A stretch of DNA of 52,165 bases from Halosimplex salinum (GCF_003730195.1 NZ_QWGG01000016.1:1-52165), one strand, 5' to 3'; counted from the stretch's first letter, positions 42,717 to 52,028 are shown. Notes: generated by a model not told the origin, from the letters alone. Numbers and translations are program-made.

Positions 42717-43892
42717 ATGCGAGTCACGAGTTACGAGCTCTACGAGGTCCCGCCGCGCTGGCAGTTCCTGAAGGTCGAGACGAGCGACGGCCGCGTCGGC
42801 TGGGGGGAACCGTACACGAAGTGGCACTACCGCGGCGACGCGCCGTCGGCCACCCCCGCCGCCGTCGACCAGATGATGGAGAAGTACGTCCTCGGCAGCG
42901 ATCCCGAACGCATCGAGGACACCTGGCAGGCGATGTACCGGAGCAGCTTCTACCGCGGCGGACCGGTCCACATGAGCGCCATCGCGGGCATCGACCAGGC
43001 GCTCTGGGACCTGAAAGGCAAGCGCTTCGGCGCGCCCGTCTACGACCTGCTGGGCGGCGCGACCCGCGACCGGATCCGCGTCTACCAGCACGTCGACGCC
43101 CACCGCGAGGACGGCGTCGCCGACCCGGCCGCCGCGGCGGCGCGCGAGGCGGAATCGCACGTCGCCGACGGCTTCGAGGCGCTGAAACTCGTTCCCACCG
43201 GCGGCCTCGAACTCGTCGACGACCCCGCGGCCGTCGACGAGGCCGCCGATATCGTCGGTGCGATCCGCGAGGCGGTCGGTCCAGAGGTGGACATCGCGCT
43301 GGACTTCCACGGGCGCGCGTCGAAGGCGATGGCCCGGCAACTCGCGAGCGCGGTCGAGCCGTTCGACCCGATGTTCGTCGAGGAACCGGTCACGCCCGAG
43401 CACGGCCACGCGCTGGAGCGGATCGCGACCGCGACGCGGCTCCCCATCGCCACGGGCGAGCGACTGTACACCCGCTCGGACTTCAGACCGCTGCTGGAGG
43501 CGGACGTGGTCGACGTCGTCCAGCCGGACGTGTCCAACGCGGGCGGGATCACCGAGACAAAGAAGATAGCCGACATGGCCGAGACGTACGATGTCTCCGT
43601 CGCGCCCCACTGCCCGATGGGGCCACTCTGTACCGCCGCGTCCCTCCAGATCGACGCCGCCGCTCCGAACGCGCTGATCCAGGAGCAGGTGCTGCACAAG
43701 GTCGAGGGCGCGTTCCGCTACGTCGAGAACCCGGGGATGTTCGAGGTGGAAGACGGGTTCCTCGACGTTCCCGAGGGGCCGGGACTGGGCGTCGAGATCG
43801 ACGGCGCGACCGTCGCCGAGTTCGACGGCCGAGACCTCTCCTACGAGCGGCCCATCGGCCGCCGCGCGGACGGCAGCGTCGGCGAGCGGTGA
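42717..43892 (+). CDS. Enolase-superfamily sugar-acid dehydratase, D-galactonate dehydratase-like
   Basis: Start ATG 42717 gives 391 aa. The residues correspond with a constant offset to E. coli DgoD: metal ligands Asp196 (LDFHGR), Glu222 (VEEP) and Glu248 (ATGER), the general acid His198, and the dyad Asp271 (QPD) with His298 (APHCP). DgoD removes water from D-galactonate to give 2-keto-3-deoxygalactonate; related dehydratases act on gluconate, arabinonate or other aldonates, so the exact substrate is open. In a pectin locus the enzyme may handle aldonic acids from galactose or galacturonate. Its stop is 25 nt from the convergent pectate-lyase gene. Confidence 0.88.
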   Translation: MRVTSYELYEVPPRWQFLKVETSDGRVGWGEPYTKWHYRGDAPSATPAAVDQMMEKYVLGSDPERIEDTWQAMYRSSFYRGGPVHMSAIAGIDQALWDLKGKRFGAPVYDLLGGATRDRIRVYQHVDAHREDGVADPAAAAAREAESHVADGFEALKLVPTGGLELVDDPAAVDEAADIVGAIREAVGPEVDIALDFHGRASKAMARQLASAVEPFDPMFVEEPVTPEHGHALERIATATRLPIATGERLYTRSDFRPLLEADVVDVVQPDVSNAGGITETKKIADMAETYDVSVAPHCPMGPLCTAASLQIDAAAPNALIQEQVLHKVEGAFRYVENPGMFEVEDGFLDVPEGPGLGVEIDGATVAEFDGRDLSYERPIGRRADGSVGER

Positions 43893-43917
43893 GCCGACGA
43901 CCCCGAACCCTGAGGGG

Positions 43918-45651
43918 TCAGGGCGGACTGGCGTTCGGGTCCTCCACGGACAGCGCCCACTGATCGATCCAGTCGCGCAGGCCGCTACTGGGCACGTTCA
44001 GCGTGTGGGTGTTCTCCGGCAGTTGCGGGTAGCCGCCGACCTCCTCGTGGTCGGCGATCCAGTAGTCGTAGGGCGAGTCGGTGTAGCCGTCGCCGGCCCG
44101 GTTCCGGATCTCCGAGACGATGCGGGAGTCGTTGCTCGTCCGGTCGGCCGGTCGCGCGCCGGCGTAGCTCAGGTTGTGGCTCTCCACGTCGCCGGCGGCC
44201 ATCGCCGAGAAACCGCCGGGCCACAGCGGTCGCGAGGATAGTTCGGACGTCCCGCCGGTCAGCGGCGTCGAACTCGGGTCCGTCACGTTGTCTTCGAGGT
44301 AGGCGTTCCCGTCCTCGATAGCGGTGTCTTCCAGGTCCTGCGGGATGTAGACGTTCCCGACGATGGACGCCTCGGTGTCCCCGTCCATGTTCGTCGCCTC
44401 GTTGAAGAAGTACATCACGTTGTTCGCGACGACCGAGCGGGTGCCGCTCTTGAGTCGCGGGACCCGGCCGCGCGTCTTCGCCCAGACATTGCCCAGCAGC
44501 GCGACGTTGTCGGCGCCGTCGCCGACCAGCGTCGCGTAGTTGTGGTCGGAGCCGTCGCCGTAGGGGTCGTACAGTCCCTCGTAGATGAGGCAGTTCGAGA
44601 ACGTCGTCCGGTCGGTGTCGTAGCCGACGGACATGCACTCGTCGACGCCCCACGAAGCGGTGCAGTGGTCGAAGATGTTGTTCGAGGTGCCGTCGGCGGA
44701 GTTGAACGAGTCGTTGCCCTGGATGTTCCCGCTGTCACCGGGCCCGACTCGCGAGCGGATGTGCTGGACGACGCAGTCGTTCGCGTTGACCTGGAAGAGG
44801 CCCTGCGTGAGCGTGATCCCGGGTGAGGGAGCCGTCTGGCCGGCGATCCAGCACCGGTCGTTCGTCACTTCGAGTTCACTGCCACCGAGATCGATCGTCC
44901 CGCTGGTCTCGAAGACGACCAGCCGCGGGCCGCTGGCTTGCACGGCGTCGGCCAGCGCGCTCCGCGTCGCTTCGGTGACGCGGTGGACGGTGACGCTGTC
45001 GTCGAACCACGAGGGCGTCGCGAACCCGTCCGACAGGTCGAAGTACGCGCCGGTCCCGTCGGATCCGCCGCCACCGTCGTCACCGCCGGATCCACCGTCG
45101 CCACCGTCACCGCCGCCCGACAGCTCTTCGAAGTTCCAGCGCTGGTTGTCGCCCTCGAGCCAGTCCCAGTCGATGACGTCCGCGCCGTCGGCGGTCGACC
45201 AGCTGTCCACGTCGAGGACGTTCCCGCTGGCGACGTTCTCGACGCGGTAGGTGCCGTCGTCGTTCTGGACGATGTTCCAGCGCTGCATGTCCCCGCCGTG
45301 CCAGGACCACTGCTGTATCGTCGTCCCGTTGGCGGTGTCCCCGTTCGGCACGTCGAGCACGTTGCCGCTGTTGACGTTCTCGATGCGGTAGTTCCCGTCG
45401 TCCAGTTCCTCGACGACCCAGCGCTGTTGGTCGCCGCCGTTCCACGACCACTGCTGGACGTTGTCGCCGTCGCCCGTGCCCGCGCTGGCGACTTCCAGCG
45501 CCTTGCCGCTGTGGACCGGAGTCAGCCGATAGGTCGCGCCAGACGTGATGCCCGGCGCGGCGCTCGCGCTGCCCGCGGCCGCCGTTGCCACTGCTCCGAT
45601 GCTACTCGCTCCAACGAGGCGCAGGAAGCTGCGCCTGTCGTGTCGTGTCAT
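43918..45651 (-). CDS. Tat-exported pectate lyase with ricin-type lectin domain
   Basis: Start ATG 45651 gives 577 aa. A Tat signal (RHDRRSFLRLVG, then an Ala-rich stretch to about 33) is followed by a ricin-type beta-trefoil (about 34-176) with three Q-x-W copies, a Gly/Asp/Ser linker (178-200) and a right-handed beta-helix pectate-lyase domain (203-577). The lyase module has the WIAGQTAPSPGIT, FDHCTASWGVDE and RIP/RVPRLKSG segments of PL1-like lyases. It would cleave polygalacturonate outside the cell, with the lectin holding the polymer. The protein ends ASPP. Its lyase domain is nearly identical in places to the second lyase module of the next gene. Confidence 0.9.
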   Translation of the reverse strand: MTRHDRRSFLRLVGASSIGAVATAAAGSASAAPGITSGATYRLTPVHSGKALEVASAGTGDGDNVQQWSWNGGDQQRWVVEELDDGNYRIENVNSGNVLDVPNGDTANGTTIQQWSWHGGDMQRWNIVQNDDGTYRVENVASGNVLDVDSWSTADGADVIDWDWLEGDNQRWNFEELSGGGDGGDGGSGGDDGGGGSDGTGAYFDLSDGFATPSWFDDSVTVHRVTEATRSALADAVQASGPRLVVFETSGTIDLGGSELEVTNDRCWIAGQTAPSPGITLTQGLFQVNANDCVVQHIRSRVGPGDSGNIQGNDSFNSADGTSNNIFDHCTASWGVDECMSVGYDTDRTTFSNCLIYEGLYDPYGDGSDHNYATLVGDGADNVALLGNVWAKTRGRVPRLKSGTRSVVANNVMYFFNEATNMDGDTEASIVGNVYIPQDLEDTAIEDGNAYLEDNVTDPSSTPLTGGTSELSSRPLWPGGFSAMAAGDVESHNLSYAGARPADRTSNDSRIVSEIRNRAGDGYTDSPYDYWIADHEEVGGYPQLPENTHTLNVPSSGLRDWIDQWALSVEDPNASPP

Positions 45652-45670
45652 GAAGTGACACCGAGTTCGC

Positions 45671-45715
45671 ATACAAACGGATACAAAATAAACATTTTCT
45701 AGAAATTATATAATT
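45671..45715 (-). promoter_or_regulatory. Promoter region of pectate lyase 1 with TTCTAGAA palindrome
   Basis: A TATA-like element (GTTTGTAT on the minus strand, 45671-45678) lies 20-27 nt upstream of the start. The palindrome TTCTAGAA (45697-45704) lies 46-53 nt upstream, and AATTATATAATT (45704-45715) directly beyond. The same arrangement occurs upstream of pectate lyase 2. Confidence 0.55.
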
Positions 45716-45866
45716 AACTAATGTGTTACAGGAACGAACGTCTCACGTCGTTCTCGGGCTGAACTGGCGGTCGCCGAAACGGGGGACCGGTGACGGCTCC
45801 GACTCCGGGGAGCCGTCGGGAGGTCGTCACCGCCGTCTCGCGGTGGGGAGGACGGTTGGCATCGCG

Positions 45867-48800
45867 TCAGGGCGGACTGGCGTCCGGTTCTTCGACCGCC
45901 AGCGCCCACTGCTCGACCCACTCGCTGAGGCCCGAGTCGGGCACGTTCAGCGTGTGATTGTTCTCGGGCAGTTGCGGGTAGCCGCCCACGGCGTCCACGT
46001 CTGGCACCCAGTAGTCGTACTCCGAGTCGAGCCTGTCGTTCCCGGCCCGGTCCCGGATCTCCTGGACGATCCGCGAGTCGTTACCGGTCCGGTCGGTCGG
46101 GCGGGCGCCGGCGTAGCCGAGGTTGTGACTCTCCACGTCCCCGGAGGGCATCGCGGAGAGGCCGCTCGGCCACAGCGGGCGCGAACTCGTCGTCGACTGC
46201 TCGACGAACGAGACGTCCGAATCGATCGGCGGGTCGGCCGTGACGTTGTCCTCGCTGTAGACGGTGCCGCCGCCCTCGACGATGGACTCGCCGGTCGCGG
46301 TGACGCCGGTGTACTTGTTGCCGACCCACGAGGTCTGTGCACTCCCGTCGACGTTCGCCGCCTCGTCGAAGAAGTAACACAGGTTGTTGGCGACGACCGA
46401 CCGGGTGTCGCTCTTGAGTCGCGGGATCCGACTGCGCGACTTCGCCCAGACGTTGCCCAGCAGGGCGACGTTGTCGGCGCCGTCGCCGACGAGGGTGCAG
46501 TAGTTGTGGTCCTCGCCGTTCCCGTAGGGGTCGTACAGCCCCTCGTAGATCAGGCAGTTCGAGAACGTCGTCCGGTCGGTGTCGTAGCCGACGGACATGC
46601 ACTCGTCGACGCCCCACGAGGCGGTGCAGTGGTCGAAGATGTTGTTCGTCGTCTCGTCTTCCGTGTTGAACGAGTCGTTGCCCTGGATGTTCCCGCTGTC
46701 ACCGGGCCCGACCCGCGAGCGGATGTGCTGGACGACGCAGTCGTTCGCGTTGACCTGGAAGAGCCCCTGGGTGAGCGTGATCCCGGGCGAGGGGGCCGTC
46801 TGACCCGCGATCCAGCACTGGTCGGCGGTGACCTCGAGTTCGCTCCCGTCCAGATCGATCGTCCCGCTGGTCTCGAAGACGACCAGTCTCGGGCCGCTGC
46901 CCTGGACGGCGTCTTCGAGCGCGCTCCGGGTCGCGTTCTGCACGCGGTAGACGTCGACGCTATCGTCGAACCAGTCCGGGCTGGCGAACCCGTCCGACAG
47001 GTCGAAGTAGGCCCCGTCGGTCGAACTACCGCCTCCGCCGCTGCTCGACGTGCTGAACGTGCTCGTCTCGGCAGTCACCGAGTCGCCGTCGCTCGCCGAC
47101 GCGACGGCCCGGTACTCGTAGCTCGTGCCGCCGGTGAGCCCCGTCACGTCGACGCTGACGGTCCCGGTCGCCGAGCGCGACTGGGGCGCCGTGCTCGTCC
47201 ACTCGCTGTCGGCGGTGTCGCGCCACTCGAAGGAGACCTCGACCGACGAGGCGCCGCCGAGGTCGTCCAGCGAGGCGTTCAGCGTCGCCGAGGACGCGTC
47301 GATACTCGTCGCCGAGTCCGTGGTGACGACGGGGTCGGTGTCGCCGGAGCCGCCGCCCGACCCGCCGTCGGGCGGGCTGGCGCCCTCCTCCTCGACGGCC
47401 AGCGCCCACTGGTCGACCCACTGTTTGAGGCCAGTGTCCGGGACCGATAGCGTGTGCGTCGTACCGCTGTAGCTCGGGTAGCCGCCGACCGCGGCCTGAC
47501 TGTCGGGGATCTCCGAGTCCGCGGGGTCCGAGACGTTCGTGTCCAGTGCCCGCGTGGCGATCTCGTCGATCACGCGCGTCTCGTGGTCGATCCGGTCGGC
47601 CGGCCGCGCACCGGCGTAGTTCAGGTTGTGGCTCTCGACGTCTCCCACGGGCATCGCGGAGAGGCCGCTCGGCCAGATCGGCCGCGAGGACAGCTCAGTC
47701 GAGACGGTCTGGAACGCCCGGCCGTCGAGCCCGGGGTCGACGACGGCGTTGTCCTCGAAGTAGGCGCTGCCGTTCCCCTTGACGACGGCGTCCGACCAGT
47801 CGAAGCGGCCGGCGAACTTGCAGCCGACGATGCTCGCCTGGGCGCCGCCGGTGAGCCACGACGCCTTGTCGAAGTAGTAGACGAGGTTGTTCGCGAGCGC
47901 CGCGCGACTGCCGTCCTTGTGTCGGGGGTTGCGGTCGTTGTTCTTCGCGTAGACCGTTCCCATGATCGCCACGTTGTCGGCGTTGTCGCCGATGAGCGTG
48001 CCGTTGGAGTTCTCCTCGGGGTCCTCCAGCCCTTCGGTGATCAGACAGTTGGAGATGGTCTGGTCGGTGCTGTCGTAGCCGAGCGAGAGGTTCTCGTCGC
48101 GGCCCCAGTAGGCAGAGACGTGGTCGAAGATGACGTTCGACGTGCCGTCGCGGCTGTTGACCGGGTCGGTCCCCTCGCCGCCCTGTTCGTCCCCGCGCAA
48201 CACGCGGATGTGCTGGACGATGGTGTTGTCCTGCTCGACCTGGACCATCCCGTTGATGAACGTGATACCGGGCGACGGCGCGGTCTGGCCGGCCACCCAG
48301 CAGTTCCCGTAGGTGATCGAGAGGTCGCCGTCGTTCAGGTCGACGACGCCGCTCTCCTCGAAGACGATCAGGCGCGGCGCGTCGGTCGTGAACGCGTCGC
48401 GGATCTCGCTCTCGTTCGCACCGACCCGCATCACCTGGACGTCGTCGTCGAACCACGACACGTCGGCGAAGCCGTCCTCGTAGTCGACGTACGAGCCGCC
48501 GGACGTGTTCGTCCCTGCCGTCGTCGTGAACGTCACCGTCGACCCGGTGGCCGTGTCCCCGTCTTCGGCGTCGAGGACCGCCCGGAACTCGTAGTCGGTC
48601 TCGCTCGCGAGCCCGTAGACGGTTCCCTCGAAGGTGCCGGTCTCCGAGCGGTTCCCGACGACCGATTCGGTCCACGACGAGTCGCCCGCTTCCCGGTACT
48701 CGAAGGCGACGTCCGCCGAGCGGGCGCCGCCCAGGTCGTCGAGCGACCCGGACAGCGTCGCGGACGTCGCGTCGACCTCGCTCGCGGACCCGGTCGAGAC

Positions 48801-50690
48801 GACGGGGTCGGTGTCGGGCGCCCGCGTCGTGAACGTCTCCACGAACCCGACGTCGGTGTCACCGTCGCTCGCGCTCGCGACCGCGCGGTACTCGTAGTCC
48901 GTGGACTCGGTCAGCCCGTTTACCTCGACGCTGACGCTGCCGGGCGACGAGCGCGTCTGCGAACTCGACGTACTCCACGAGGCGGCGCCCGTCTCGCGGT
49001 ACTCGAAGGCCACGTCGACCGAGGCGGCGTTCCCGAGCAAGTCGAGCGCGCCCGTCAGCGTCGCGCTCGTCGAGCCGACGGTCTCGGTCGCCCCGGTCGA
49101 GACGAGCGGGGACGTGTCTGACCCGCCGGACCCGCCGGAGACGGTCCCGGCCACGTCCGGGCTTCCGAGGTCCTGATTGTTCGTCAGCGCGACCCCGGAG
49201 AGGTCCGAGAACTCCGCGGTGCAGAGCGTCCCGGTGTTCGCGCTGGTCACCGCGAGGCCGAGGTAGCCCTCGGTCGCGAAGTCGACCGACGACAGTTCCG
49301 CGACGAGCGTCCAGCTCGACCCGTCGGTCGAGAGGTACGCCTGTAGCGTGTCGCCCGTTCGGACGAGCCGCTGATAGGTGGCGGTCATCCGGCCGCCGTT
49401 TCGACTGACGTCGCCGCCGTCGGAGGTCGTGCTCTCGGTCGACCCGCCGGTGGCCGCGCGCCAGGAGAACGACGACTCGTTACCCGGCGTCTTGCGGACC
49501 ATCGCGTTACGCGCGTCGGCCGCTATCGACTCGCGGAACATCAGTCCCGCCTTGGCCCACGAGTCGGTGTCCTCGACGCTGTCGACGGCCACCGTCACGT
49601 CGAAGTCACCGCTGACGGCCGTGAAGTAGTAGTGGCCCTCGTCAGCGCTTTCCCAGATGTCTTCCCCCGCACCCTCGACGGTGATGCCCGAAGTCGGCTG
49701 CTCGGCCGTCGTGAACGACGACGCGGATCCGACGGCGGAGTCACCGTCGGCAGCGTCGACGACGGCGCGATACTCGTAGTCGGTCCCGCTCGACAGTCCC
49801 GAGACGCTTTCGCTGAAGGTCCCGGTCGAAGAGACCGTCTGACTCGCGGTCGTCGTCCACGAACTCGCGCCCGACTCGCGGTACTCGAAGGCCACGTCAG
49901 CCGACGAGGCGCCGCCGAGACTGTCGAGCGTGCCCGTCAGCGTCGCCGAGGTGGTGCCGACGTTCGAGACCGACCCGGTCGAGACGGCGACGGCGGGCTC
50001 CGTGCCACCGCCGCCGTCGCTCGTCGAGACGCTCCCCGCGACCTCCACGTCGCCGATGTCTCCGTTACTACTGGGCGAGAGGCCCGAGAGGTTCGAGAAC
50101 TCCGCCGTGGTCAGCGTCCCCTCGCTGTGACTGCAGACCGCGAGACCGACGTACGCGCTGTCCGCGAAGTCGATCTCCCCGGGCGAGATGTCGGCGATAA
50201 GCGTCCAGTTCTCCCCGTCCGTCGAGCCGTACGCCTCGATGGTGTCGCCCGAGCGGACGAGTCGCTGCCAGGTCGCCGTCATCGTCCCCCCGGAGACCTC
50301 AGCCTCGCCGCTTCCCTCGTCGGACGTGGTGCTCTCGGCCTGGTCGCCGTCGTCCGAGCGCCACTGGAAGGACGTGTCGTTGCCCGGCGTCTTCCGGATC
50401 ATCGCGTGCTCGGCGTCGTCGTTCAGCGTCTGCCTGATCATCAGCCCGGCACGCGCCCAGTCGTCGGTGTCTTCGAGGCTATCCACCCTGACCGTCACGT
50501 CGAAGTCGCCGTCGACCTCGGTGTGGTAGTAGTGGAACTCGTCGCGTGCGTTCCAGATGTCGTAGCCTGCGCCCTCGATCGTTATCGTCGTCGCCGCCGC
50601 GACGCCGTCGGTCGCGTAGTTCGATGCCAGTACCCCTGTCGTGCCGAGCCCGACGGCCCGGAGAAACGTGCGTCTGTCGTGGCGTACCAT
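45867..50690 (-). CDS. Giant Tat-exported pectate lyase with two lyase modules
   Basis: Start ATG 50690 gives 1607 aa. In order: Tat signal (RHDRRTFLRAVG), a DUF1349/laminin-G-like beta-sandwich (about 31-200), Fn3 (235-328), a second such sandwich (335-501), two Fn3 (528-724), pectate-lyase module A (733-1108), Fn3 (1118-1215) and lyase module B (1224-1607). Both lyase modules keep CWVAGQTAPSPGIT-type and FDH-x-SA-x-WG(R/V)DE signatures. Module A ends in ASPP before a Gly/Ser linker, and so does the whole protein, as if two complete lyase genes had been joined by an Fn3. It is an extracellular pectin-degrading machine, the sandwiches probably binding carbohydrate. Confidence 0.9.
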   Translation of the reverse strand: MVRHDRRTFLRAVGLGTTGVLASNYATDGVAAATTITIEGAGYDIWNARDEFHYYHTEVDGDFDVTVRVDSLEDTDDWARAGLMIRQTLNDDAEHAMIRKTPGNDTSFQWRSDDGDQAESTTSDEGSGEAEVSGGTMTATWQRLVRSGDTIEAYGSTDGENWTLIADISPGEIDFADSAYVGLAVCSHSEGTLTTAEFSNLSGLSPSSNGDIGDVEVAGSVSTSDGGGGTEPAVAVSTGSVSNVGTTSATLTGTLDSLGGASSADVAFEYRESGASSWTTTASQTVSSTGTFSESVSGLSSGTDYEYRAVVDAADGDSAVGSASSFTTAEQPTSGITVEGAGEDIWESADEGHYYFTAVSGDFDVTVAVDSVEDTDSWAKAGLMFRESIAADARNAMVRKTPGNESSFSWRAATGGSTESTTSDGGDVSRNGGRMTATYQRLVRTGDTLQAYLSTDGSSWTLVAELSSVDFATEGYLGLAVTSANTGTLCTAEFSDLSGVALTNNQDLGSPDVAGTVSGGSGGSDTSPLVSTGATETVGSTSATLTGALDLLGNAASVDVAFEYRETGAASWSTSSSQTRSSPGSVSVEVNGLTESTDYEYRAVASASDGDTDVGFVETFTTRAPDTDPVVSTGSASEVDATSATLSGSLDDLGGARSADVAFEYREAGDSSWTESVVGNRSETGTFEGTVYGLASETDYEFRAVLDAEDGDTATGSTVTFTTTAGTNTSGGSYVDYEDGFADVSWFDDDVQVMRVGANESEIRDAFTTDAPRLIVFEESGVVDLNDGDLSITYGNCWVAGQTAPSPGITFINGMVQVEQDNTIVQHIRVLRGDEQGGEGTDPVNSRDGTSNVIFDHVSAYWGRDENLSLGYDSTDQTISNCLITEGLEDPEENSNGTLIGDNADNVAIMGTVYAKNNDRNPRHKDGSRAALANNLVYYFDKASWLTGGAQASIVGCKFAGRFDWSDAVVKGNGSAYFEDNAVVDPGLDGRAFQTVSTELSSRPIWPSGLSAMPVGDVESHNLNYAGARPADRIDHETRVIDEIATRALDTNVSDPADSEIPDSQAAVGGYPSYSGTTHTLSVPDTGLKQWVDQWALAVEEEGASPPDGGSGGGSGDTDPVVTTDSATSIDASSATLNASLDDLGGASSVEVSFEWRDTADSEWTSTAPQSRSATGTVSVDVTGLTGGTSYEYRAVASASDGDSVTAETSTFSTSSSGGGGSSTDGAYFDLSDGFASPDWFDDSVDVYRVQNATRSALEDAVQGSGPRLVVFETSGTIDLDGSELEVTADQCWIAGQTAPSPGITLTQGLFQVNANDCVVQHIRSRVGPGDSGNIQGNDSFNTEDETTNNIFDHCTASWGVDECMSVGYDTDRTTFSNCLIYEGLYDPYGNGEDHNYCTLVGDGADNVALLGNVWAKSRSRIPRLKSDTRSVVANNLCYFFDEAANVDGSAQTSWVGNKYTGVTATGESIVEGGGTVYSEDNVTADPPIDSDVSFVEQSTTSSRPLWPSGLSAMPSGDVESHNLGYAGARPTDRTGNDSRIVQEIRDRAGNDRLDSEYDYWVPDVDAVGGYPQLPENNHTLNVPDSGLSEWVEQWALAVEEPDASPP

Positions 50691-50708
50691 GTGTACCACC
50701 ACTTCACC

Positions 50709-50781
50709 GTATATTTGGACATTAGATAAGTATATTCTAGAATTTATTACAATCTTTACTAATTTTAACTGTAGTTAAAAT
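50709..50781 (-). promoter_or_regulatory. Promoter region of pectate lyase 2 with TTCTAGAA and a 20-bp palindrome
   Basis: A TATA-like AAATATAC (minus strand, 50709-50716) lies 19-26 nt upstream of the start. TTCTAGAA (50735-50742) lies 45-52 nt upstream. A 20-bp perfect palindrome, ATTTTAACT-GT-AGTTAAAAT (50762-50781), lies 72-91 nt upstream and is a likely regulator-binding site. Confidence 0.6.
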
Positions 50782-50901
50782 AGATATCCGATCGGTGCGG
50801 TAGCGACTGGGGGTCGTTCGCGGAGTTCAGCGAGAGAACGAGGGCGCGTCACCGACGGACGATCGGCTCGAGGTCAGTCGTCGCGGTCGGTCGGCTCGGG
50901 G

Positions 50902-51621
50902 TCAGTCGTCGCGGTTCGCCGGTTCGACTTCGCCCCAGACGGCGTCGCTCCCCTCGGTCGGGGCGGCCCACTCGACGGCGTTGGCGATCACCTGCTGGAC
51001 CTCGTCCTGGTAGAGGATGGGGTACTCCTCGTGACCGGGGCGGAAAGCGAAGATACGGCCGCGGCCGCGCCGGTAGCAGACGCCGGAACGGAACACTTCG
51101 CCGCCCTCGAACCACGAGATCAGGACTGTGCGGTCGGGTTCGGGGATGTCGTACGGTTCGCCGTACATCTCGGTCTCCGGGATCTCGAACGACTCCGGGA
51201 GGCCGTCGACGATCGGGTGGCCGTGGTCGGCGACCCAGACGCGTTCCGTCTCGCCGCCGTGACGGTACTTGATGTTACAGGTCGTCCCCATCAGTCGCTT
51301 GAACGGCTTCGAGTTTTTCCCGGAGTGGAGCGGGACGAACCCCATCCCCTCGTGGACGGCGTCGACGACCCGCTCCGCGACTGCGTCGTCGACCTCGTCG
51401 TTGGCACAGTGGGACCACCAGACGAGGACGTCGGTCTCCGACAGCACCGCGTCGGTGAGGCCGTGCTCGGGATCCTGTAGCGTGGCCGTCCGCGTGTCGA
51501 ACCCGCGGTCCGACAGCGCGTCGGCGACGGCCCCGTGGATGCCGTCGGGGTACCGGTCGGCGACGGACGGCTCTTCACGTTCGTGAACGTTCTCGTTCCA
51601 GACCGTGACCTGTAACGTCAT
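50902..51621 (-). CDS. ThuA-like (trehalose-utilisation) family protein
   Basis: Start ATG 51621 gives 239 aa. The class I glutamine-amidotransferase-like fold of ThuA is recognised by VTVWNEN near the N-terminus, LVWWSHCANDEV, a VDAVHEGMGFVPLHSGK segment, the HPI(V)DGLPE stretch and a C-terminal GRGRIFAFRPGHEEYPILYQ. ThuA-like proteins are linked to disaccharide or glycan catabolism; their precise chemistry is not settled. It follows the giant lyase's promoter region on the same strand and probably belongs to the carbohydrate locus. Confidence 0.88.
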   Translation of the reverse strand: MTLQVTVWNENVHEREEPSVADRYPDGIHGAVADALSDRGFDTRTATLQDPEHGLTDAVLSETDVLVWWSHCANDEVDDAVAERVVDAVHEGMGFVPLHSGKNSKPFKRLMGTTCNIKYRHGGETERVWVADHGHPIVDGLPESFEIPETEMYGEPYDIPEPDRTVLISWFEGGEVFRSGVCYRRGRGRIFAFRPGHEEYPILYQDEVQQVIANAVEWAAPTEGSDAVWGEVEPANRDD

Positions 51622-51696
51622 CAGGCTCACCTGCCGCCGCGACGGGAATAAGTCCTTCCGTCGCTCGGCCGGGGACTCGCGGCGCGACCGTGCCCG

Positions 51697-52005
51697 TCAG
51701 TCCGCCAGGGACTCGTCGGTCGAGTCGAGACCCGGATCGACCGCCTCCGTCTCGACCCCCGGCCGCGGCCGCGGCCGCGGGGCGTCGACCACGGCGTGCC
51801 CGTCGTGCGTGAGTATCACGTGGTAGCCGCAGTATCGAAAGGTGATCTGGAGTTCCGCGTCTCGACCTTCGTGTTCCAGCAGTTTGTTGAGCGCGTCGGC
51901 GTCCACGGCGTCCGCGAGCGGTGGTAAGTCGGTGGGGTCGGTCCCTTCTACGTCGGCGACCGCCCGTATCACCGAGAGAGTGGCGGTCGTGGCGTGCTGA
52001 ACCAT
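51697..52005 (-). CDS. HalOD1 domain protein
   Basis: This 102-aa protein is almost entirely a HalOD1 (halobacterial output domain 1): VIRAVADVEGTDPTDLPPLADAVDADALNKLL, then ITFRYCGYHVILTHDG. The domain is haloarchaea-specific and is thought to act as an output or signalling module; its mechanism is unknown. A Pro/Arg/Glu tail follows. ATATAA at 52029-52034 (plus strand) lies 24-29 nt upstream of the start and is a good TATA box. Confidence 0.88.
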   Translation of the reverse strand: MVQHATTATLSVIRAVADVEGTDPTDLPPLADAVDADALNKLLEHEGRDAELQITFRYCGYHVILTHDGHAVVDAPRPRPRPGVETEAVDPGLDSTDESLAD

Positions 52006-52028
52006 GCTCGTGTGGATTACAGAGCGGG

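Noticed and set aside
40846-42771. Long plus-strand open frame opposite the 641-aa protein
   Set aside because: It is Val/Ala/Arg-rich with no domain, while the minus-strand frame has natural protein composition.
45723-50729. Long plus-strand open frames opposite the giant pectate lyase
   Set aside because: They mirror the repeat structure of the lyase gene and have no independent motifs.
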